This document shows, one piece after another, positions 1-5,571 of a DNA stretch of 14,432 bases; position 1 is the stretch's first letter; each line of letters opens with the position of its first letter. Position numbers and translations under genes: made by a program. The DNA lies in assembly GCA_015490435.1 (NCBI GenBank), contig WFXV01000057.1, positions 1 through 14,432 of the forward strand, written 5' to 3'. The notes below the pieces were generated by a model. The model searched no databases, was not told where the DNA came from, and saw only the letters and a list, made by a program, of their open reading frames with translations. Source of the DNA: Thermaceae bacterium. GTDB lineage: Bacteria > Deinococcota > Deinococci > Deinococcales > Marinithermaceae.

Positions 1-15
1 GTGTATAAGAGACAG
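1..15 (+). other. Sequencing adapter remnant (Tn5/Nextera mosaic end)
   Basis: GTGTATAAGAGACAG equals the last 15 nt of the engineered Tn5 mosaic end AGATGTGTATAAGAGACAG used in tagmentation libraries. Read on the other strand it begins CTGTCTCTTATACAC. That combines the inner-end base at position 4 (T) with outer-end bases from position 10, a mixture found in the engineered end and in neither natural Tn5 end. The bases are therefore library-derived, and genomic sequence begins at about 16. Any reading frame that starts with the GTG at position 1 is an artefact. Confidence 0.93.
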
Positions 16-16
16 C

Positions 17-322
17 TTCGGCGCCTCGGGCCCCTTCCTCTTCGGCGGCGAGGGGCACGGAAGCCCCGCCGGCTACGGGTATGGGCTCGGCTTTCTCGCC
101 TACGAGCTCGCCCGCTTCGAGGGCGGAGGAATCCGGGGTCAGCTTTATGCCCGGGCCGCGCTCGGCGGCGGGGGCGGCGCCGGCTGGTCGGGCTTCCTCG
201 CCGAGGACGGGGTCTGGCTCCGCTTTGCCTACGAAGGGTTCCCCGCCGCCCTCTACCTCGCCTACCAGTACGCCGAGCGCCACGCCGGCGTTCTCCTCCG
301 CCTCGACCTCGGCGGGCCCTGA
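17..322 (+). CDS. Hypothetical protein, C-terminal fragment
   Basis: This is an open frame that enters from the left contig edge and stops at TGA 320-322, giving about 101 residues. The translation starts FGASGPFLFGG and ends RLDLGGP. It is rich in Gly, Ala, Tyr and Phe with alternating small and aromatic residues (for example GYGYGLGFLAYELARF and WLRFAYEGFPAALYLAYQYA). Such composition fits a beta-rich secreted or outer-membrane protein, but no family motif is recognised, so the function is unknown. The frame is chosen because its codons carry G/C at nearly every third position; the competing frame from base 1 yields a low-complexity Arg-rich translation. The start is missing because the contig ends at the adapter remnant. 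Confidence 0.55.
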   Translation, partial: FGASGPFLFGGEGHGSPAGYGYGLGFLAYELARFEGGGIRGQLYARAALGGGGGAGWSGFLAEDGVWLRFAYEGFPAALYLAYQYAERHAGVLLRLDLGGP

Positions 323-336
323 GCCCACCCCGGGCT

Positions 337-355
337 TACTTTGCGCCGCAAAGTA
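337..355. promoter_or_regulatory. Probable operator, perfect 19-bp palindrome
   Basis: TACTTTGCGCCGCAAAGTA is two perfect 9-bp half-sites, TACTTTGCG and CGCAAAGTA, around one central base. It covers the candidate -35 hexamer (341-346) of the promoter for the membrane protein, regulator and ABC cassette. A dimeric regulator bound here would block RNA polymerase. The natural candidate is the winged-helix protein encoded at 926-1282, making this an autoregulated operon; that pairing is inference from position. It is not a terminator for the upstream gene, because no T-run follows. Confidence 0.7.
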
Positions 356-369
356 GTTTGCGATAGAAT
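341..369 (+). promoter_or_regulatory. Promoter of the ABC cassette (leaderless)
   Basis: A -35-like TTGCGC (341-346) and a -10 TAGAAT (364-369) are separated by 17 bp. The GTG start codon at 376 lies 6 nt after the -10, so transcription would begin at or beside the start codon and the mRNA would be leaderless. No Shine-Dalgarno sequence is present, which agrees. Confidence 0.65.
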
Positions 370-375
370 CTTCCC

Positions 376-939
376 GTGCCCCTGCCCCCGAGCCCCGAGG
401 AGGCCCGCCGCTACCTGGAGGAGGCCGAGAAGGGCGCCGCCCGCGCCCAGGAGGCCCTCCTTCCCTACTACGGGTTCTGGCTCGCCCTCTGGGGCGGGAT
501 CTACGCCGTGGGCTACACCCTCGTGGCCCTCGATCCCGCCCGCGCCGACGCCGCCTTCGGCGTCCTCAGCCTGCTCGGCTTTCTCGCGAGCTACGCGATC
601 GGCTTCCGCGCGGCGCGCTTCTTCAAGACCCCCGGGGGCCGCGCCCTGGCCCGGCTCTGGGCGGGGTTCGCGCTCGCCGCCCTGGCCCTCGTCCTGGCCC
701 GCTCCCGTCTCCCAGGCCCCGCCTTCTCGCTCGCCATCAACCTGCTGGTGGCGCTCGCCCTCTGGGAGAGCGCCGAGCGGATCGGGGCGCCGGGCCTCCG
801 GGCGGCGGCCGTGCTCTTCGCCTTCGCGAACGCCCTCTTCTTCGCCTACTACCCAGAGGGGTACGCCCCCTTCCTCGCGCTCGTCGGGCTCGGGAGCGCG
901 GCAGTCGGTCTCGTTTGGGGGATCCGTGGCCTTCGATGA
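376..939 (+). CDS. Multi-pass membrane protein of the ABC cassette
   Basis: 187 residues; family not recognised. After a charged amphipathic N-terminus (about 1-28, PPSPEEARRYLEEAEKGAAR) come hydrophobic segments at about 33-51, 57-77, 92-109, 115-131, 141-158 and 162-183, giving five or six membrane spans. No catalytic or transport motif is visible. GTG 376 is chosen as start because it sits 6 nt after a good -10 and the protein begins sensibly there. The 3' end overlaps the next gene (winged-helix regulator) by 14 nt. Being first in an operon with that regulator, an ABC ATPase and an ABC-2 permease, it may be a membrane partner or sensor for the exporter; this is inference only. Unlike the two transporter genes it shows no frameshift or internal stop. 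Confidence 0.8.
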   Translation: MPLPPSPEEARRYLEEAEKGAARAQEALLPYYGFWLALWGGIYAVGYTLVALDPARADAAFGVLSLLGFLASYAIGFRAARFFKTPGGRALARLWAGFALAALALVLARSRLPGPAFSLAINLLVALALWESAERIGAPGLRAAAVLFAFANALFFAYYPEGYAPFLALVGLGSAAVGLVWGIRGLR

Positions 940-1282
940 GCTGATCCACCAACCCAGCCGGCTTCGGATCATGGCCTTCTTGAACCGGCTCGGGCCGGAG
1001 GCCGAGGTCGAGTTCACCCGACTCTCTCGCCACCTCGAGCTCACCGAGGGCAACCTCTCCCGACACCTGGCGAAGCTCGAGGCCGCCGGCTACGTCGAGG
1101 TGAGGAAGGGGTTCTCCGGGCGCCGGCCCAGGACCTGGGTCCGCCTCACCGGCAAGGGGCGGGACGCCTTTCGGGCCCACCTGCGGGCGCTCGAGGCGAT
1201 CGTGAAAGGGGAAGGGAACGATGACACCCGCCGAAGCGCGGGCGGTCGGCAAGGCCTACGGCCGCGTCCGCGCCCTGGATGA
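926..1282 (+). CDS. Winged-helix DNA-binding regulator
   Basis: 118 residues from GTG 926. The body (about 2-95) resembles the MarR/ArsR-like winged-helix family with the FDELIHxPxRLRIM opening. A helix-turn-helix occupies about 30-56, with recognition helix TEGNLSRHLAKLEAAGYV, followed by a wing (VRKGFSGRRPRTWVRLT) and a closing helix. It probably binds the palindrome at 337-355 and represses the operon in which it lies; this is inferred. GTG 926 is preferred to ATG 971 because the FDELIH segment is part of the family fold. The last 20 or so residues (DDTRRSAGGRQG, then an Arg/Pro-rich end) overlap the start of the ATPase by 62 nt and do not look like protein. One missing base near 1208-1211 would instead give a stop at 1222-1224, overlapping the ATPase ATG by 4 bp, so the annotated C-terminus is doubtful. 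Confidence 0.8.
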   Translation: MAFDELIHQPSRLRIMAFLNRLGPEAEVEFTRLSRHLELTEGNLSRHLAKLEAAGYVEVRKGFSGRRPRTWVRLTGKGRDAFRAHLRALEAIVKGEGNDDTRRSAGGRQGLRPRPRPG

Positions 1283-2092
1283 GGTCACCCTCGAGGTCCG
1301 CCCGGGGAGATCCTCGCCCTCCTGGGCCCGAACGGAGCCGGCAAGACCACCCTGGTGGGGATCCTCTCGGGCCTCCTCCACCCCGACCGGGGCGAGGCCC
1401 GCCTCTTCGGCGAAGACCCCCACGACTGGCGGGCCCGCCTGCGGCTCGGGGTGACCCCGCAAGCGAGCGGCTTTCCCCCCACCCTCCGGGTGGTGGAGAT
1501 CCTCGAGCTCGTCCGCGCCCATTACCCAAACCCCGCCCCCGTGGCGGCGTTGCTCGAGCGCTTTGGCCTCTTGCCCCTGGCCCGCCGCTACGCCGAGCGG
1601 CTCTCGGAAGGCGAGAAAAGGCGGCTCGCCCTCGCCCTCGCCTTCGCCGGGAACCCGGCGCTCGCCATCCTCGACGAGCCCACCGCCGGGCTCGACGTGG
1701 AAAGCCGGCGGCGCCTTTGGGAGGAAATCGCCGCCTTCTGCAAAGAGGACAAAAGCGTGCTCCTCACCACCCACCACCTGGAGGAGGCGGAGCGGCTCGC
1801 CGACCGGGTGGCGATCCTCCACCGGGGGCGGCTCCTCGCCGTGGGCACGGTGGCCGAGATCAAGGCCAGGATCGGCCTCAAGCGGGTCGCCTTTCGCGCG
1901 CGCCAGCTCCCCGAGCTCCCCGGCGTGGCGCGGGCCGAGCGCTCCGGCGACCGCCACACCCTCTACACCGCCGACGCCGACCGGCTGGTGCGCGCCCTGG
2001 TCGAGGCGGGGGTGGCGTTTTATGAGCTCGAGGTCCAGCCCCTCCCCCTGGAGGAGGCCTTCCTGTTGCTGACCCGGGAGGAAAGCGCGTGA
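1221..2092 (+). pseudogene. ABC transporter ATP-binding protein, frameshifted
   Basis: ATPase of an ABC exporter, broken by a one-base deletion. The first 29 residues (MTPAEARAVGKAYGRVRALD to VRPG) lie in one frame; the rest, from EILALLGPNGAGKTT, lies in another. The join is in the G run at 1304-1307, where the family sequence PGE would need five Gs and only four are present. Restored, the protein would have about 290 residues: Walker A GPNGAGKTT (36-44), Q-loop (about 81), signature LSEGE (about 128), Walker B LAILDEPT (about 148-155), D-loop AGLD and H-loop His (about 185). The downstream frame alone can start at GTG 1355, but that is after Walker A, so it could not bind ATP normally. The stop overlaps the permease GTG (2089). 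Either a real pseudogene or a base-calling error. Confidence 0.88.
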
Positions 2093-2808
2093 TCCGCCTC
2101 GTCTTCCGGCACCTTGGGGCCGAGATTAAGGGCCTACTTCGCGTCCCCGGCTTCTTGATCCCCACCCTCGTCTTCCCCTCGATGTTCTTCCTGCTCTTCG
2201 CCGCCCCCTACCTGAAGACCCCGGAGGCCGCCAACCAGACCACCGCCGGGTTCATGACCTTCGCCTTTTTCACCGTGGTCTTCTTCCAGTTCGGGGTGGG
2301 CCTCGCCCAGGAGCGGGAAAACCCCTGGAGCACGTACGTCCGTACCCTGCCGCTCGCCCCCTGGGTGCGGCCTCTGGCCTTTCTCGGCGCGGGGCTTTGC
2401 TTCGCGCTCGCGGCCGCCGGGGTGGTGGCCGTGGTGGCCGCCCTCGCGACCCCCATCGCGCCCGAGCGGGCGAGCGTCCCCGGGCTCCTCGCCGCCCTGG
2501 TTCTCGGCGCCGTCCCCCACGGGCTTTTCGGCATCGCCCTCGCGAACCGGACGAGCGCGAAGGCGGCGCTCCCCATCGCGAACCTCGTCTACCTCCTGCT
2601 CGCCTTCTTGGGCGGGCTCTGGATGCCCCCCGAGGTCCTGCCCGACTGGGCGCGGACGATCTCGCCCTAGCTGCCCACCCGGCACTGGGCCGAACTCGTC
2701 TGGGCCGCGGCGAGCCGCGCCCCCTGGCCCGGGACCTCCCTCTTCGCGCTCTTGCTCTACACCCTCTTCTTCGGCCTCCTCGCGGTCCGCGGCGGGCGCC
2801 GCCCTTAG
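2089..2808 (+). pseudogene. ABC-2 type permease, interrupted by in-frame TAG
   Basis: Membrane subunit of the exporter energised by the preceding ATPase. Translation from GTG 2089 gives MIRLVFRHLGAEIKGLLRVP, then hydrophobic spans near 20-40, 55-75, 98-122, 129-150 and 158-176, typical of ABC-2 permeases. A TAG at 2668-2670 stops it after 193 residues (ending WARTISP). The same frame continues with LPTRHWAELVW and a final hydrophobic segment (SLFALLLYTLFFGLLAV) to TAG 2806-2808, for about 239 residues. In this family the interrupted spot usually reads SPYLPT, so TAC (Tyr) to TAG is the likely change. The intended stop overlaps the arginase stop by 4 bp, which supports the longer original gene. 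The truncated product would lack the last membrane span. Confidence 0.85.
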
Positions 2809-3689
2809 AGGATGCGCTTTCCGAGCAGGCTGGCGGCGAGCTCGACCAGGATCTCGGCGGTGCGGTTTTTCCGGTCCAAAATCGGGTTCACCTCGACCAG
2901 GTCCAGGCTGGTCACGAACCCCGCCTCCGAGAGCAGTTCCATGAAGAGGTGCGCCTCCCGGTAGGAAAGCCCGCCCGGGACCGGCGTGCCCACCCCGGGG
3001 GCGATCTCGGGGTCGAGGACGTCAGCGTCCAGCGAGACGTGCACCCGGGGAAGCCCCCGCATCTGCTCGACCACCGCCTCGGCCACCCGGGCGATCCCCA
3101 TCCGGTCCACCTCGGTCATGGTGAAGACCCGGACCCCCGCCGCCTTCAAGAGCTCCCGCTCGCCGGGGTCCAGGCTCCGCACCCCCACGAGCACGACGTC
3201 CTCGGGGCGCACCTTGGGCCCGGGTCCCCCGATTCCCACGAGCCGGGGGTCGCCCTTGCCGAGGAGAGCGGCGAGCGGCATCCCGTGGACGTTGCCGCTC
3301 GGGCTAGTCTCGGGGGTGTTGAAGTCGCCGTGGGCGTCGACCCAGATCACCCCCACGCGCTCGCCCCTGGCGGCGCCCGGGACCGAGCCCAGGGCGAGGG
3401 AGTGGTCGCCCCCGAGCACCAGGGGGAAGATGGAGGCGTCCAGCGCCGAAAGGCGCTCATAGAGCCGCTGGCAGACCGAGGCGATGGCCCCGGCGTGGTG
3501 GGGCGGGGGCTCGGGGGCGAGGGACTCGGCCACCGGGACTTCGAGGTCGCCGAGCTCGAGCACCCGATACCCAAGGGCGGTAAGCTCCTCGTGCAAGCGG
3601 GCGTAGCGGATCGCGCTCGGGCCCATGTCCACGCCGCGCCGACCGGCGCCCAGGTCCATCGGCACCCCAAGGACGGCCACGCGCTGCAT
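2805..3689 (-). CDS. rocF: Arginase
   Basis: 294 residues, the usual arginase length. Hydrolyses L-arginine to ornithine and urea in the cytoplasm using a binuclear manganese centre. Metal ligands of the ureohydrolase family are present: GGDHS (His96), DAHGD (Asp118, His120, Asp122) and SLDADVLDP (Asp221, Asp223). His135 in SGNVHGMP and Glu266 in SLDLVEVNP fit the catalytic and substrate-binding residues of arginases. The SGNVHGMP segment and the APGVGTPVPGG loop favour arginase over agmatinase. The start is ATG 3687-3689. A TAGCAT hexamer lies 6 nt before it, suggesting a leaderless message. It is divergent from the fatty-acid operon, and its TAA overlaps the final TAG of the permease frame by 4 bp. 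Confidence 0.93.
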   Translation of the reverse strand: MQRVAVLGVPMDLGAGRRGVDMGPSAIRYARLHEELTALGYRVLELGDLEVPVAESLAPEPPPHHAGAIASVCQRLYERLSALDASIFPLVLGGDHSLALGSVPGAARGERVGVIWVDAHGDFNTPETSPSGNVHGMPLAALLGKGDPRLVGIGGPGPKVRPEDVVLVGVRSLDPGERELLKAAGVRVFTMTEVDRMGIARVAEAVVEQMRGLPRVHVSLDADVLDPEIAPGVGTPVPGGLSYREAHLFMELLSEAGFVTSLDLVEVNPILDRKNRTAEILVELAASLLGKRIL

Positions 3690-3695
3690 GCACCC

Positions 3696-3701
3696 ATGCT
3701 A
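3696..3701 (-). promoter_or_regulatory. Candidate -10 of arginase
   Basis: On the minus strand this reads TAGCAT, 6 nt before the arginase ATG, the same geometry as other leaderless starts in this window. No convincing -35 is found 16-18 bp upstream, so the call rests on the hexamer and its spacing. A weak 5-bp inverted repeat (GCATG/CATGC) also spans the start codon. Confidence 0.4.
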
Positions 3702-3737
3702 GCAGAAAGCGGGCTTTTTCGCGCTCGATTCGCTTTT

Positions 3738-3757
3738 CTTTCTTTATGCATAGAAAG
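3738..3757. repeat. Inverted repeat in the arginase/DUF177 intergenic region
   Basis: CTTTCT (3738-3743) and AGAAAG (3752-3757) are perfect inverted 6-bp arms around TTATGCAT. The repeat lies in the only notably A/T-rich stretch of the window, 10 bp before the TTGACA of the rightward promoter and about 37 bp before the arginase -10. It could be a regulator site acting on either direction. No known box is recognised. Confidence 0.35.
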
Positions 3758-3767
3758 CGCATACCCC

Positions 3768-3796
3768 TTGACAAAAGACCAAGGGCCGCCTAAACT
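3768..3796 (+). promoter_or_regulatory. Main promoter of the fatty-acid operon (leaderless)
   Basis: Consensus -35 TTGACA (3768-3773), 17-bp spacer and -10 TAAACT (3791-3796). The ATG at 3804 is 7 nt after the -10, so the predicted transcript starts at or within a base of the start codon, and no Shine-Dalgarno sequence precedes it. This is the strongest -35/-10 pair in the window and would drive DUF177-rpmF-fabHDG-acpP-fabF. Confidence 0.8.
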
Positions 3797-3803
3797 TACT
3801 CCG

Positions 3804-4343
3804 ATGGACCCGAAGGACGTCCAGAGCATCAACCTCGCCTCCATCCTGAAAGAGCCCGGGACCAAAAGCGCCGAGGGCCAGATCGAGGGCCGCGTGGGTC
3901 CCGAGGCCGGGGGCATCCCGCTCGCCGAGCCCGCCGACTGGCGGGTGACGGTCACCCACATGGGGGGCGAGTTCTGGCTCTCCGGCGAGATCCACGGCGA
4001 GGCGGTGATGGAGTGCCGGCGCTGCTTGAAGCCCACCCGGGTGCCGATCCACGCCTACTTCCAGCACCTCCTCGCCTACCAGCCCGGGGTCGAGGGGGTG
4101 AAGCTGGTCGAGGAGCCCGAAGAGGTCTACTACTTCGGCGAGCCCGAGCTCGACCTCTCCGGTTTCCTCTACCAGGCCTTCGCCCTGGAGATGCCGCTCA
4201 CCACCGTCTGCCACGAGGACTGCGCCGGGCTCTGCCCGGTTTGCGGCGCCGACCTCAACGAGACCGACTGCGGCCACGTGCGCGAGCTCAAGAAGACCAC
4301 CCCCTTCGTCGCCCTCGAGGGGCTCTTGAAGGAGCTTTCCTAA
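3804..4343 (+). CDS. DUF177 (YceD-like) protein, probable 23S rRNA accumulation factor
   Basis: 179 residues. DUF177/YceD proteins are encoded beside rpmF in many bacteria and plants; in E. coli and plants they have been linked to 23S rRNA accumulation. Characteristic features are CRRC (71-74) in the VMECRRCLKPT segment and the C-terminal CHEDCAGLCPVCGADLN (136-152), which gives four Cys plus Cys156 and probably a metal site. The acidic stretch VEEPEEVYYFGEPELDLSGF (about 102-121) is also typical. Start ATG 3804 is fixed by the promoter geometry. The gene ends 54 nt before rpmF, and the gap holds a second promoter. The role in ribosome assembly is known for the family, not shown here. Confidence 0.85.
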   Translation: MDPKDVQSINLASILKEPGTKSAEGQIEGRVGPEAGGIPLAEPADWRVTVTHMGGEFWLSGEIHGEAVMECRRCLKPTRVPIHAYFQHLLAYQPGVEGVKLVEEPEEVYYFGEPELDLSGFLYQAFALEMPLTTVCHEDCAGLCPVCGADLNETDCGHVRELKKTTPFVALEGLLKELS

Positions 4344-4353
4344 GCGAGGGGTC

Positions 4354-4362
4354 TGTTATAAT
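4354..4362 (+). promoter_or_regulatory. Extended -10 promoter of rpmF
   Basis: TGTTATAAT combines the TGn extension with a perfect TATAAT (4357-4362). No good -35 is seen, as is common for extended -10 promoters. The following bases to 4372 (GGCCCTTCGG) are nearly identical to those after the acpP -10. It would let L32 and the fab genes be transcribed independently of the DUF177 promoter. Confidence 0.7.
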
Positions 4363-4370
4363 GGCCCTTC

Positions 4371-4385
4371 GGCCCGCGCCGGGCC
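4371..4385 (+). other. Hairpin in the rpmF leader
   Basis: GGCCCG (4371-4376) pairs with CGGGCC (4380-4385) around a CGC loop. The hairpin ends 3 nt before the rpmF ribosome binding site (GGAGG 4389-4393). It may stabilise the message or modulate initiation. No T-run follows, so it is not a terminator. Confidence 0.4.
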
Positions 4386-4397
4386 AGGGGAGGAAAC

Positions 4398-4589
4398 ATG
4401 GCCAAGCACCCGGTACCGAAGAAGAAGACCTCGAAGTCGCGCCGCGACAAGCGGCGGAGCCACCACGCGCTTAGCGCCCCCGCGCTCGTTCCCTGCCCCC
4501 AGTGCGGCGCGCTGAAGCCCCCGCACACCGTCTGCCCCGAGTGCGGCTACTACAAGGGCGAGAAGATCCTCGAAGTTCCGGAGGCCTAA
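4398..4589 (+). CDS. rpmF: 50S ribosomal protein L32
   Basis: 63 residues, normal length for bL32, a small basic protein of the large ribosomal subunit. It opens with MAKHPVPKKKTSKSRRDKRR, diagnostic of the family. It carries two CxxC pairs, Cys33/Cys36 (PCPQCG) and Cys46/Cys49 (CPECG), so this is the zinc-binding (C+) form. Start ATG 4398 has GGAGG four nt upstream. A separate extended -10 promoter lies in the 54-nt gap after DUF177. The stop is 1 nt before the fabH GTG, so fabH translation is probably coupled, with its ribosome binding site inside the rpmF end. Confidence 0.97.
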   Translation: MAKHPVPKKKTSKSRRDKRRSHHALSAPALVPCPQCGALKPPHTVCPECGYYKGEKILEVPEA

Positions 4590-4590
4590 C

Positions 4591-5571
4591 GTGCCGGCAG
4601 GGCTTTTGGCCCTCGGCACCTACGTTCCCGAGAAGGTCCTCACCAACGAGGACCTGGCCTCTTTTTTGGACACCTCGGACGAGTGGATCACCACCCGGAC
4701 CGGCATCAAGGAACGTAGGATCGCCGAGAAGAACGAGTACGCCTACGACCTCGCGGTGAAGGCGGTGGAGGACCTCGTCCGCCGCCACGGGGAGGAGGCC
4801 CTAGAGGAGGTGGACCAGGTGGTGGTGGCCACCAACGCCCCTGATGCCTACTTCCCCAACACCGCCGCCCTGGTCCAGGACCGCTTCGGCCTCAAGGCCG
4901 CGGGCTACGACCTCCTCGCCGGTTGCCCCGGCTGGCTCTACGCCCTGGCCCAGGCGGCCGGTCAGGTCGAGGCGGGGATCGCGCGAAGGGTGCTGGTGAT
5001 CGGCGCCGAGGTCCTCTCCAAAATCACCGACTGGCGCGACCGCTCCACCGCCGTCCTCTTCGGCGACGGCGCCGGGGCCGCGGTGGTCGGGCCGGTGCCC
5101 GAGGGCTACGGTTTCCGCTCCTTCGTCCTCGGCGCCGACGGCTCCGGGGGGCCGGCCCTTCACATGGCCGCGCTCGCCAACACCCTCCCCGACGGCACCC
5201 GGATGAGCAACAAGATCTACATGAACGGCCGCGAGGTCTTCAAGTTCGCGGTGCGGGTGATGGACACCGCCACCCTGGAGGCGATCGAGAAGGCCGGGCT
5301 CGAAAAGCGCGACATCCGCCTCTTCGTGCCCCACCAGGCCAACCTGCGCATCATCGACGCCGCCCGCGAGCGGCTCGGGCTCGACTGGGAGCAGGTGGTG
5401 GTGAACCTCCACAAGTACGGGAACACCTCCACCGCCTCGATTCCCATCGCGCTCCGGGAGGCGCTCGACCGCGGGCTGGTCAAGGACGGCGACCACCTGC
5501 TCTTCGTCTCCTTCGGGGCCGGGCTCACCTGGGCGGCGGCGGTGCATACCTGGTACGGGGGGGCGGCGTGA
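4591..5571 (+). CDS. fabH: Beta-ketoacyl-ACP synthase III
   Basis: 326 residues. Initiates type II fatty-acid synthesis in the cytoplasm by condensing an acyl-CoA primer with malonyl-ACP. The catalytic triad is visible: Cys112 (LLAGCPGWLYAL), His248 (VPHQAN) and Asn278 (YGNTS). The N-terminal SDEWITTRTGIKERR motif and the C-terminal SFGAGLTWAA are also typical. Note LAGCPGW rather than the AACAGF-type sequence of E. coli around the nucleophile; the primer preference (straight or branched) cannot be read from this. GTG 4591 is chosen as start, with GGAGG at 4580-4584 inside rpmF. The stop overlaps the fabD start by 4 bp (GTGA). Confidence 0.96.
   Translation: MPAGLLALGTYVPEKVLTNEDLASFLDTSDEWITTRTGIKERRIAEKNEYAYDLAVKAVEDLVRRHGEEALEEVDQVVVATNAPDAYFPNTAALVQDRFGLKAAGYDLLAGCPGWLYALAQAAGQVEAGIARRVLVIGAEVLSKITDWRDRSTAVLFGDGAGAAVVGPVPEGYGFRSFVLGADGSGGPALHMAALANTLPDGTRMSNKIYMNGREVFKFAVRVMDTATLEAIEKAGLEKRDIRLFVPHQANLRIIDAARERLGLDWEQVVVNLHKYGNTSTASIPIALREALDRGLVKDGDHLLFVSFGAGLTWAAAVHTWYGGAA

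Noticed and set aside
1..15. Natural Tn5/IS50 end
   Set aside because: The sequence matches the engineered mosaic end at all 15 bases and differs from both the natural outer and inner ends; no transposase gene is present.
1..366. Open frame of 121 residues starting at base 1
   Set aside because: It starts inside the adapter remnant, is an Arg/Pro-rich low-complexity translation, and runs through the stop of the real upstream gene and the promoter region.
1304..1309. Programmed -1 frameshifting in the ATPase
   Set aside because: There is no heptameric slippery sequence of known type, and the shift is needed near codon 29 for any activity. ABC ATPases are not known to use this, so a lesion or error is simpler.
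3706..3719. AAAGC-GG-GCTTT hairpin followed by Ts upstream of arginase
   Set aside because: It looks like a small terminator on the plus strand, but no plus-strand gene ends there and the stem is only 5 bp. It is more likely chance within an A/T-richer promoter region.
2397..4343. A 648-residue open frame on the plus strand across arginase
   Set aside because: It is a shadow: its left part is antisense to arginase and out of frame with the permease. Only the 3' end from ATG 3804 is the DUF177 gene.
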